Source of the DNA: Iamia sp. SCSIO 61187
Lineage (GTDB): Bacteria; Actinomycetota; Acidimicrobiia; Acidimicrobiales; Iamiaceae
Assembly (NCBI RefSeq): GCF_019443745.1
Contig: NZ_CP050948.1
Span: 2,980,001 to 3,044,000 of the forward strand
Reading direction: 5' to 3'
DNA: 64,000 nucleotides
Positions 31,582-38,971 of the stretch are shown piece by piece. The notes beneath the pieces are model-generated. The model saw only the letters and a list, made by a program, of their open reading frames with translations, was not told the origin of the DNA and did no database searches. Positions within the stretch are counted from its first letter, which is position 1. Every line of letters starts with the position of its first letter. Made by a program: the position numbers and the translations under genes.

Positions 31582-33117
31582 TCAGAACCGGTCGGCGTAG
31601 GTCCAGCTGGCGAGGAGGAAGCGGGCGCGGTCGACGGTGGGGCGGCCGGTCCAGGTGCGGAGCTCGCCGTCGTCGGGGACCCGGCGGAGCAGGGCGTGGA
31701 CGTCGGCGACGACGACGGTGCTCGCGGCGGCCAGGGCCTTGAACTCGGCGGACTCGGAGAACCCGACCATCACGTGGCCGCGGGTGCGACGCCCGCTGTC
31801 GAGCTCGCCGACCCAGAAGGCCGTGTCCTCCGGGGTGGGGTCGCGCCGGAGCACGTTCTCGTACACCCGGTCGACGAAGGCGGTGCTGTCGAGCTCGCCG
31901 TAGAGCCGGCGGAACTCGGCGGCGGCGACCATGCGGTCGGCGATGCGGATGAGCCCGGCGCCGCGGTTGCGCTCGCCCATCCAGAAGGTGAGGCCTCCGC
32001 TGTCGGGGCCGCGGAGGAAGATGGCCTCGTACAGGCGGATCACGCCCCCGGAGCGGGCCCGGTAGGTGGCGCTGTCGAGCAGCCCGGCGACGTAGGCGGC
32101 GGTGGACAGGCCGCCCTGGAGGTCGGCGACGCCGGAGAAGAGCTCCACGGCGGTCGGGGGGCGGCCGAACAGGTCGCGGTGCTGGCGGTCGACGAAGGCG
32201 TTGGCGTCGGGGTGGGGCCCGTAGCGCACCTGCGACCCGATCCAGCCGGAGAAGGTCGAGACCCGGGCGAAGACGCTGGGGTGCTCGCCGCAGACGGCGC
32301 CGTAGCTGACCACCCCGACCTGGACCCCCGCGACGAAGACGGGACCACCGCTGTCGCCCTGGCAGGTGCCGCGCTGTCGGGCCCAGGCGCAGATGGAGGC
32401 GGTGGCGCTGAAGAAGCTCGCCCCGAAGACGCCCTCGCAGGTGCTCGGGTGCTGGGCGAGGAGCTCGACCTCCCGCAGGTCGGGCGGGTAGGTGCCGCTG
32501 CTGTGGGCGAGGTCACCCCACCCGACGGCCGTCTCGACGGTGTCGGGGAGGGGTGCGTCCGCCCCGGGCCGGGCCAGCGCCTGGTTGGGGACCTGGGGCG
32601 GGACGGGGCGGTCGAGCCGCAGGAGGGCGATGTCGTTCCGGATCAGGGACCGGTTCCAGAGCGGGTGCACCCTGATCTCCGCGACCCGGATCCGGGTCCC
32701 GCCGACCCGGAGGTCCTGGGTGCCCACGACGACGTCGACCTCCGCCGCCCGGGGGAGCCACCCGGTGTAGGGGTCGTTGACGCAGTGCGCGGCGGTGAGG
32801 ACCCAGGACCGGTCGACGACCGTGCCCCCGCAGAACTGGCCCAGCACGGCGTCGGACCCGCGGTACACGAGGGCGGCCTGCGACGGGTGGGCACCGGGCG
32901 GGGCGATCGTCCCGCCCACGATCTGGGTCGAGGGCGGCACGTCGGACGGGGCGGCGTCGGACCGGTCCGTCCGGTCGGCCCGGCGCGGGCCCCAGTCCTC
33001 GGGGTCGGCGGTGGTGGCCGCGCCTGCCGTCCCGCTCGGGACCGCCACCAGTCCGGCCAGGACCACCACGAGGGCCACGGCGCCTCGGCGCCAGCGCGAC
33101 GTGCTGTTGGTCTGCAT
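31582..33117 (-). CDS. Secreted chymotrypsin-fold serine protease with DUF4214 tail (paralogue)
   Basis: ATG 33,117-33,115 follows ggagg and gives 511 residues with a signal peptide (AVALVVVLAGLVAVPSGTAG). The protease domain begins IVGGTIAPPGAHPSQ. The triad is His111, Asp162 and Ser256. The residue six before the serine is Gly250 (GTCQGDSGGP), not Asp, so specificity should differ from the neighbouring trypsin-like paralogue. The DUF4214 tail has LFGRPPTAVELFSGVADL, FLRGPDSGGLTFW, VLRRDPTPEDTAFW and GRRTRGHVMVGFSES. Gene duplication followed by change of specificity is the likely history. Confidence 0.92.
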   Translation of the reverse strand: MQTNSTSRWRRGAVALVVVLAGLVAVPSGTAGAATTADPEDWGPRRADRTDRSDAAPSDVPPSTQIVGGTIAPPGAHPSQAALVYRGSDAVLGQFCGGTVVDRSWVLTAAHCVNDPYTGWLPRAAEVDVVVGTQDLRVGGTRIRVAEIRVHPLWNRSLIRNDIALLRLDRPVPPQVPNQALARPGADAPLPDTVETAVGWGDLAHSSGTYPPDLREVELLAQHPSTCEGVFGASFFSATASICAWARQRGTCQGDSGGPVFVAGVQVGVVSYGAVCGEHPSVFARVSTFSGWIGSQVRYGPHPDANAFVDRQHRDLFGRPPTAVELFSGVADLQGGLSTAAYVAGLLDSATYRARSGGVIRLYEAIFLRGPDSGGLTFWMGERNRGAGLIRIADRMVAAAEFRRLYGELDSTAFVDRVYENVLRRDPTPEDTAFWVGELDSGRRTRGHVMVGFSESAEFKALAAASTVVVADVHALLRRVPDDGELRTWTGRPTVDRARFLLASWTYADRF

Positions 33118-33224
33118 CCCTGTGTCCTCCACGACGAGGCCGCCCGCAGGGGCCGCCGCCACGCCACGGGTCGGTTCGCAGGGTCGATCCCCGTCACCGC
33201 GCCGTCTCGGAGAGTAGTGGGGCC

Positions 33225-33240
33225 GGGGTGCGCGACCCCG
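33225..33240 (-). terminator. Small hairpin upstream of the protease/vWA boundary
   Basis: GGGGT and ACCCC with a flanking C-G pair form a 5-6 bp stem (33,225-33,239). It lies just before the vWA stop region, within the 127 bases separating it from the protease start; direction and use are unclear. Confidence 0.2.
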
Positions 33241-33244
33241 CCTC

Positions 33245-34855
33245 TCAGGCCAGGTGATCGATGAAGCGCTCCAGCTGGCGCAGGTTCCGGCACTCGAACA
33301 CGCCGTCGCAGAAGGTCGCGTACTCCCCGACGATCGAGTCCCCGGTGTCCCAGTAGTTCCGGGGCTCGGGGTTGAGCCAGTACACGTGGCGGGCCCGGTG
33401 CTGCATCTCCTTGACCACCCAGGACTGGGAGGCGTGGTAGTTGTTGCGGGCGTCGCCGAGGAGGATGACGGTGGTCTTGGGGCCGATCTCGCGCCCCCAC
33501 CGCTGCCAGAACACCTCGAAGGCGTGGCCGTAGTCGGAGTGGCCGTCGACCCAGACCACGTCGGCCTCGGTGTTGACCCGGTGGATGGCCTGGTTGATGT
33601 CCTCGTTGCCCTCGAAGTACGAGGTGACCTCGTCGATGCCGTCGATGAAGGTGAAGGCCCGGACCTTCGAGAACTGGTTGCTGATGGCGTACACGAGCAT
33701 CAGCGTGAACCGGGCGAAGGCGGCCACCGAGCCGGAGATGTCGGCGACGACGAAGATCTCGGGCTTGTGCGGCTTGGGGTGGCGGAACTGCGGCTCGGCC
33801 GGGACGCCGCCGTAGCTGAGGGACTTGCGGACGGTGCGGCGGAAGTCGAGGGTGCCCTTGCGGCCGTGGCGGCGCTTGCGGGCCAGGCGGACGGCCAGGC
33901 GTCGGGTGAGGGGCCCCAGCGCCTTGCGCAGGTTCGCCATCTCGTCCCGGCTGGCGTGCATGAAGTCGACGTCTTCCGGCAGCGGCTTGCGCAGGGTGCG
34001 GGCCATGGCCTCGACGCCCCGGTCGGCCACCAACCGGCGGCGGATCTCGGCCTCGACCTCGCGCTTGAGCTGGTCGATCCGGTGCTGGAACTCGTCCTTC
34101 TCCAGCCGCTCCTCGAGGTTGGTGAGGTCCTGCCCGTGCTCCTGCGCCTGCTGGCGGGTGGAGTCCATGAGCTTGTCGAGGATGTTGTCGAGGTCGAGGT
34201 TCCGCAGGGTGCGGTACAGGTAGTACGTGCCGCCCACCGGTCGCCCCGGCTCCATGCCGGCGTAGCGCTTCACCGCCTGGCGGGCGAGAGCCCGGAGCAT
34301 GGCGTCGTTGCCGTTGAGGAGGGCCTGGTACAGCATCTGGGCCAGCTCCTCGGGCGTGAGGGCCTCGCCCCCTCCCCCGGCCCCCTTGCCCTCGCCGTCG
34401 CCCTGGCCCGGGAGCTGGCCCTCGGCGTCGGGGTCGACCTCACCCTGCTCGAGGGCGGCGTCGTCGTCGATGGCGTGGGCCGCGCCGCGGAGCGAGAAGT
34501 ACACCTCGAACACCGTCTCGAAGGCGCGCCAGTGGGCCGCCGACTTCACCAACGTGGCGCCGAGGGCGTACTTGAAGGCGCTGCGGTCCTCGAGGGGGAT
34601 GTGCTTCACGGCCTCGAGGGCGTCGAGGTTCTCGGTCAGGCTGACGGGCAGGCCCGCCTCCCGCAGCTCGACGATGAACCCCGAGAGCAGCTGGAGCAGG
34701 GCCTGGCCCGAGGCCTGTTCGAGGCCGGGACCGGCGGCCGGCGAGGCGCCAGACGAGTGGCCAGACGACGCGGCCGACGAGGCGCCAGACGAGTGGCCAG
34801 ACGACGCGGCCGACGAGGCGCCAGCCGAGGGGCCAGACGGCGCGGGCGAGGCCAT
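33245..34855 (-). CDS. CoxE-like vWA-domain protein
   Basis: The 536-residue protein starts with a Ser/Ala/Gly-rich head containing a 12-residue tandem repeat (SSAASSGHSSGA), then a helical domain (LLQLLSGFIVELREAGLPVS, typical of CoxE/YeaD partners) and an acidic Gly-rich linker. A long helical region follows, then a C-terminal vWA domain. The MIDAS motif is DISGSVA near residue 372, with later T and D positions in VILLGDARNN. It follows the MoxR ATPase gene by ten bases; such pairs act as chaperones that insert metals or mature enzyme complexes. The client is not evident here. Confidence 0.88.
   Translation of the reverse strand: MASPAPSGPSAGASSAASSGHSSGASSAASSGHSSGASPAAGPGLEQASGQALLQLLSGFIVELREAGLPVSLTENLDALEAVKHIPLEDRSAFKYALGATLVKSAAHWRAFETVFEVYFSLRGAAHAIDDDAALEQGEVDPDAEGQLPGQGDGEGKGAGGGGEALTPEELAQMLYQALLNGNDAMLRALARQAVKRYAGMEPGRPVGGTYYLYRTLRNLDLDNILDKLMDSTRQQAQEHGQDLTNLEERLEKDEFQHRIDQLKREVEAEIRRRLVADRGVEAMARTLRKPLPEDVDFMHASRDEMANLRKALGPLTRRLAVRLARKRRHGRKGTLDFRRTVRKSLSYGGVPAEPQFRHPKPHKPEIFVVADISGSVAAFARFTLMLVYAISNQFSKVRAFTFIDGIDEVTSYFEGNEDINQAIHRVNTEADVVWVDGHSDYGHAFEVFWQRWGREIGPKTTVILLGDARNNYHASQSWVVKEMQHRARHVYWLNPEPRNYWDTGDSIVGEYATFCDGVFECRNLRQLERFIDHLA
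34743..34847. repeat. 36-bp tandem repeat in the vWA gene
   Basis: The unit starting gaggcgccagacgagtggcc is present twice without change (34,743-34,778; 34,779-34,814) and a third diverged copy follows. It codes for the 12-residue Ser/Ala/Gly repeat near the N-terminus, so copy-number changes would stay in frame. Confidence 0.85.
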
Positions 34856-34865
34856 GGGGGGTGTC

Positions 34866-35783
34866 CTACTTCGGTCCGGGGGCGAACGCCTTGACCGCGG
34901 ACTGGTCCGAGGCCAGCTCGCGCACCGCCTTGGCGATGTCGGTCTGGTACTTGAGCAAGATGTTGGCGGTGCTCGTCGCCGTCTCCGAGTCGACCTCGGT
35001 GACGCCGAGCAGCATCAGGGTGCGGGCCCAGTCGATCGTCTCCGACACCGACGGCGCCTTCTTCAGCTCCAGCTGGCGGATCGAGCGCACGATCCGGGCC
35101 ACCTGGTCGGCCAGGGCCTCGGTGATGTCGGGGACCTTGGCCAGCACGATCTCCTTCTCCCGGTCCATGTCGGGGTAGTCGACGTGGAGGTAGAGGCAGC
35201 GGCGCTTGAGGGCCTCGGACAGCTCGCGGGTGGCGTTCGAGGTCAGGAACACCATCGGGATCTGCTTGGCCGTGATCGTGCCCAGCTCGGGGATGGACAC
35301 CTGGTACTCCGAGAGGATCTCGAGCAGCAGGGCCTCGGTCTCGACCTCGACCCGGTCGACCTCGTCGATCAGGAGCACCACGGGCTCCTCGGACCGGATG
35401 GCCTCCAGCAACGGCCGCTGGAGCAGGAACTCGTCGGAGAAGATGTCCTCCTCGACCTCGTCCCAGGTGGAGTCGTCGGTGCGCTCGGCCTGGATGCGGA
35501 GCAGCTGCTTCTTGTAGTTCCACTCGTACAGCGCCTTGGCCTCGTCGAGGCCCTCGTAGCACTGGAGGCGGATCAGCCGGGCGCCGGTCATCTCGGCCAC
35601 GGACTTGGCCAGCTGGGTCTTGCCGGTGCCGGCGGGACCCTCGACCAGGACGGGCTTGCCGAGCCGGTCGGCCAGGTAGACGATGCCGGCGATCCCCTCG
35701 TCCGCCAGGTAGGTGGCGTCGCGGAGGCCGTCACGGACCGCGGCGACGGACTCGAACCGGGGCTCAGAGGCGATGTCGGTCAT
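34866..35783 (-). CDS. MoxR-type AAA ATPase
   Basis: The 305-residue protein has the P-loop GPAGTGKT (49-56), Walker B VVLLIDEVDRVE (about 130-141), sensor region VFLTSNATRELSEALKRRCL and the arginine finger RR typical of MoxR. It is co-transcribed with the CoxE-like vWA gene, and the pair likely works as a metal-insertion or folding machine. TACGCT ends six bases before the ATG, so the message is probably leaderless. A symmetric TTGACC-N4-GGTCAA lies just upstream. Confidence 0.93.
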   Translation of the reverse strand: MTDIASEPRFESVAAVRDGLRDATYLADEGIAGIVYLADRLGKPVLVEGPAGTGKTQLAKSVAEMTGARLIRLQCYEGLDEAKALYEWNYKKQLLRIQAERTDDSTWDEVEEDIFSDEFLLQRPLLEAIRSEEPVVLLIDEVDRVEVETEALLLEILSEYQVSIPELGTITAKQIPMVFLTSNATRELSEALKRRCLYLHVDYPDMDREKEIVLAKVPDITEALADQVARIVRSIRQLELKKAPSVSETIDWARTLMLLGVTEVDSETATSTANILLKYQTDIAKAVRELASDQSAVKAFAPGPK

Positions 35784-35789
35784 CGGCGC

Positions 35790-35795
35790 AGCGTA
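35790..35795 (-). promoter_or_regulatory. -10-like hexamer of moxR operon
   Basis: Minus-strand TACGCT ends six bases before the ATG at 35,783. A TTGACC on the same strand lies 19 bases further upstream. Confidence 0.5.
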
Positions 35796-35804
35796 CTGGC
35801 GGCC

Positions 35805-35820
35805 TTGACCAGACGGTCAA
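35805..35820. promoter_or_regulatory. Possible operator TTGACC-N4-GGTCAA
   Basis: Perfect 6-bp inverted repeat between the divergent moxR and AraC-family genes, overlapping the -35 position for moxR. The spacing suits a dimeric repressor or activator, possibly the adjacent AraC-type protein. Confidence 0.45.
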
Positions 35821-35936
35821 CCCGGTTCGCCGGGGGTGGGGCCGGAGGGTCGCCGGGGTCGGCGTGGCGCCCGACGAAGCTCGGTTTCGTCGCGGTCGGT
35901 GGCAGGATCCGGGCTGGCAGGAACCGTGCGAATCGC

Positions 35937-35942
35937 TAGGTT
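35937..35942 (+). promoter_or_regulatory. -10-like hexamer of the AraC-family gene
   Basis: TAGGTT ends six bases before ATG 35,949 with no ribosome binding site between. Confidence 0.45.
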
Positions 35943-35948
35943 CCAGAC

Positions 35949-36974
35949 ATGCGGCACGACGAGACCGTCCGGGCGGTCGCCGACCCGGCGCGGCGGGACC
36001 ACCACCGCGTCGTCACCGTGGCCGGGCCCCGGGTGTCGATGTTCGAGATGGCCGTCGCCTGCGAGGTCTTCGGCATCTTCCGCCCCGAGATCGAGGGGTG
36101 GCCCTACGTCCACGAGGTGGTGTCGGACCACGACCGGCTCGAGGGGGCCAACGGCCTGACGCTGGCAACCGACGGCGGGCTCGACCGCGCCGTCACGGCC
36201 GACACCGTGGTCGTGGCGCCCATCCCGGTGGCGAACGTGTCCCGTCAGGGCGAGGTGCAGGTCGACCGGGCGATCTCCGAGGCCGTGCGGGCCGCCCACG
36301 AGTCCGGCGCCCGCATCGTGTCGCTCTGCTCGGGCGCGTTCATCCTGGCCGAGGCCGGGCTGCTCGACGGGCGGCGGGCCACCACCCACTGGATGTACGC
36401 CGAGCAGCTGGCCGACCGCTACCCGGCCATCACCGTGGACCCCATGGTGCTGTGGGTCGAGGACCACCCGATCTACACCTCGGCGGGGACCGCGGCAGCC
36501 ATCGACCTGTGCCTCCACCTGGTGCGCGAGGACCTGGGCGCCGAGGCCGCCAACCGGGTCGCCCGGCGCATGGTCGTGCCGCCGCACCGCGACGGCGGCC
36601 AGGCCCAGTTCGTCGACACCCCCGTGCCCGACTGCCCGACCGACGACCCGCTCGGCCCGGTGCTGACGTGGATGGCCGAGCACGTCGACCAGCCGATGAC
36701 GGTCGAGCAGCTGGCCCGCCGGGCCGCCCTCAGCCCCCGGACCTTCGCCCGCCGCTTCGTGGCCACTACGGGGACCACCCCGCTGCAGTGGCTGCTGACC
36801 CAGCGCGTCGCCCGGGCCCGGATGCTGCTCGAGACGACCGACCTGCCCATCGAGCGCATCGCCCAGCTCTGCGGGTTCGGCACCGCCGCCGGGCTGCGGA
36901 CCCACTTCGCCCGCGTCGTGGGCACCTCCCCCACCCAGTACCGGGGCCGCTTCGCCACCGAGATGGCCGGCTGA
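35949..36974 (+). CDS. AraC-family regulator with DJ-1/PfpI (GATase1-like) domain
   Basis: The 341-residue protein has an N-terminal amidase-like domain (about 20-190) with VTVAGPRVSMFEMAVACEVF and the elbow SLCSGAFILAEAGLLDGRR, where the Cys takes the nucleophile place. The C-terminal two-helix-turn-helix AraC domain (about 235-335) has LARRAALSPRTFARRF and IAQLCGFGTAAGLRTHF. This is the FtrA/GlxA type that often governs catabolic genes, although the ligand is unknown. It diverges from moxR across a symmetric site. Confidence 0.92.
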   Translation: MRHDETVRAVADPARRDHHRVVTVAGPRVSMFEMAVACEVFGIFRPEIEGWPYVHEVVSDHDRLEGANGLTLATDGGLDRAVTADTVVVAPIPVANVSRQGEVQVDRAISEAVRAAHESGARIVSLCSGAFILAEAGLLDGRRATTHWMYAEQLADRYPAITVDPMVLWVEDHPIYTSAGTAAAIDLCLHLVREDLGAEAANRVARRMVVPPHRDGGQAQFVDTPVPDCPTDDPLGPVLTWMAEHVDQPMTVEQLARRAALSPRTFARRFVATTGTTPLQWLLTQRVARARMLLETTDLPIERIAQLCGFGTAAGLRTHFARVVGTSPTQYRGRFATEMAG

Positions 36975-37030
36975 CAGGAATCACGCGGGCATCGTCGTTC
37001 CTGCCACTCGTCGGCAGGGCCCGGGGGGCG

Positions 37031-37036
37031 GACGAT
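37031..37036 (+). promoter_or_regulatory. -10-like hexamer of the small Cys protein gene
   Basis: GACGAT ends six bases before ATG 37,043; weak match to the leaderless pattern. Confidence 0.3.
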
Positions 37037-37042
37037 GGGGTC

Positions 37043-37246
37043 ATGTTCACCGCCCACTGCACCGCCGAGGGCCGCGAGGTCCTGCTCACCACCCGGCGCA
37101 TCACGTCGATCGAGATGCGCGACGGGGCCACCGAGATCCACTTCACGTGCTGGTGCGGGCACGAGGGCGTGGTCGTCGACCGCGCCGTCGAGCGCCCCGC
37201 CGCCTCACCGGCCGAGCCCGCCCAGCCGGCCCGCCCTGCGGCCTGA
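37043..37246 (+). CDS. Small hypothetical protein with CWCGHEG motif
   Basis: ATG 37,043 gives 67 residues: MFTAHCTAEGREVLLTTRRI, then EIHFTCWCGHEGVVV, then an Ala/Pro-rich tail. The early Cys and CxC-G-H pattern suggest a small zinc-ribbon. Similar short proteins are common in actinobacteria and have no assigned role. It follows the AraC gene by 68 bases. Confidence 0.6.
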   Translation: MFTAHCTAEGREVLLTTRRITSIEMRDGATEIHFTCWCGHEGVVVDRAVERPAASPAEPAQPARPAA

Positions 37247-37704
37247 CCGGTCTCCCGGTGCGGCGCCCGCCCGTCCCTGCGCGGCGTCGCACCGGGCCAC
37301 CCACCTCGGCCTCGCGATCGGGCACGGATGGTGCCCGGAGCCGGAGCGGATGGGCGGGACCGCGTGCCGGTGGCTGACCGTCACCGCTTGTGACCTCGCG
37401 CCGCGGGCCATCCGGTCGTGTGCCGCTGCGAGCCGCTCGTACCGATGCTGGGGACGGCGGTGGAGTGCGAGGTGGTGGAGAGGCGACGGCTCTGCGGGCC
37501 GGGACCGACGGGGTGTCGCTGGCGGGTCTGTGGTGCCGTTCCGGGCCGGGCGCTGTGCGGCCTCCTGCGGCCCGACCCGCCGTTTCGGGCACTGGTGACC
37601 ACAACCGAACCGAGCGGCTCACAATCGCTCACAGGAGCCGGGAAACCGTGAGATTTCCTAGGTTTCCAGGGTTCGATTCCCGTCTGTCAGGTATCACTGG
37701 TGTC
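37247..37704. other. Intergenic stretch before the HNH gene
   Basis: No gene is supported. It contains a 14-base half (gcacggatggtgcc, 37,322-37,335) identical to one arm of the palindrome at 38,932, and a tRNA-T-arm-like string (agggttcgattcccg, 37,669-37,683). The open frame crossing it lacks protein features until ATG 37,705. Confidence 0.5.
37692..37697 (+). promoter_or_regulatory. -10-like hexamer of the HNH gene
   Basis: TATCAC ends seven bases before ATG 37,705. Confidence 0.4.
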
Positions 37705-38883
37705 ATGTTCGAGGCGCTCGCCACCACCATCATCGACCTGGACATCCCGGTCGACGGCGACGCCCTCGAGACGGCCCTGTTCTGGCGGGACCGGTTCGAG
37801 GCCAAGCTCATCGAGGCCGTCTGCGCCTTCGATGACACCAACGAGTGGGACACCGCCGAGGGCTGCGCCTCGATGACCGCCTGGCTGCGGGTCCGAGGCC
37901 GGATGACCAACAGCGACGCCCAACGGATGGCCAGCACCGCCCGCCGCCTCCGCCACCTCCCGGTGCTGCGCGCCGCCTGGGTGGCGGGTGAGGTGTCGGG
38001 TGGTCACGTCGCCGCGGTGGTGGCCAACCTCAACGACCGCACCGCCCCGCTGTTCCAAGCCGGCGAGGACGACCTCGTCCCCATGCTCGCCGGCCTGGAT
38101 GTGGCCGAGGCGGTGGTGGCCATGAAGTCCTGGGCCGCCCACGCCAAGGAGACCCTTGACGACCAACCCTCCGGTGAGCCCGACCCCGACCGCTCCGCCC
38201 ACCTCTCACCCACCCTGTCCGGGGGGCGGTTGGACGCGAACCTCGAACCCGAGGCCTTCCACGCCGCCCAAGCCGCCCTCCGGTTGGTCATGGGCAACAA
38301 GACAGACGGCGACGAGCGGACACCCGCCCAACGCCGCCACGACGCCCTGGCCGAGATCTTCAACCACTTCCTCGACCACCAACACGACCACAAGGGCGGA
38401 CGGCACCGCCCGCACGTGAACATCACGATCCCGGTGGAGTCGTTGCTCGAGGGCAAGGGGCAGGGGTGCTTCGACGACGGCACACCCATCACCGCCGACG
38501 TCGCCCGACGGCTGGCGTGTGATGCGAACATCCACCGGGTCATCACCAAGGCTGACGGCACCGTCCTCGACTACGGACGCTCCACCCGGACCATCCCGGC
38601 GCCGCTGTTCCAGGCGCTGTGCATCCGCGACAAGGGGTGCCGGTTCCCGGGCTGTGACCGACCTGCCCATCGCACCGACGGCCACCACGTCGCCGAGTGG
38701 ATCGCCCACCGCGGACCCACCAACCTCCGGAACCTGGTGCTGTTGTGCCGGTACCACCACGGCGTCGTCCACCGACCCGGCTGGACCATCGAGCTCCAAC
38801 CCGACGCCACCGTCATCGTCACCAGCCCCGACGGACGGAGACGACGATCCCAGCCCGTCGACGGACGGGCCCTCGCCGCCTGA
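37705..38883 (+). CDS. DUF222/HNH endonuclease-like protein (13E12 family)
   Basis: ATG 37,705 gives 392 residues. The N-terminal DUF222 domain has CASMTAWLRVRGRMTNSDAQ and LPVLRAAWVAGEVSGGHVAAV. The C-terminal HNH domain has IRDKGCRFPGCDRPAHRTDG, HHVAEWIAHRGPTN and LCRYHHGVVH, with the metal-binding cysteines and histidines all present. These genes are found in many copies in actinobacterial genomes and behave like mobile or repeated genes. Real nuclease activity is rarely shown. A perfect palindrome follows the stop. Confidence 0.92.
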   Translation: MFEALATTIIDLDIPVDGDALETALFWRDRFEAKLIEAVCAFDDTNEWDTAEGCASMTAWLRVRGRMTNSDAQRMASTARRLRHLPVLRAAWVAGEVSGGHVAAVVANLNDRTAPLFQAGEDDLVPMLAGLDVAEAVVAMKSWAAHAKETLDDQPSGEPDPDRSAHLSPTLSGGRLDANLEPEAFHAAQAALRLVMGNKTDGDERTPAQRRHDALAEIFNHFLDHQHDHKGGRHRPHVNITIPVESLLEGKGQGCFDDGTPITADVARRLACDANIHRVITKADGTVLDYGRSTRTIPAPLFQALCIRDKGCRFPGCDRPAHRTDGHHVAEWIAHRGPTNLRNLVLLCRYHHGVVHRPGWTIELQPDATVIVTSPDGRRRRSQPVDGRALAA

Positions 38884-38931
38884 ACCACCACCCCACCAGG
38901 TGAGCGCGCCCCCGAGCGGGCTCACCACCGC

Positions 38932-38960
38932 GCACGGATGGTGCCAGGCACCATCCGTGC
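38932..38960. terminator. Perfect 14-bp palindrome between convergent genes
   Basis: GCACGGATGGTGCC and its reverse complement GGCACCATCCGTGC flank a single A. It sits between the HNH stop (38,883) and the converging proA stop (38,972), so it can stop transcription from both sides. The same motif follows aroG at 25,120. Confidence 0.75.
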
Positions 38961-38971
38961 TCTCCGATCGA

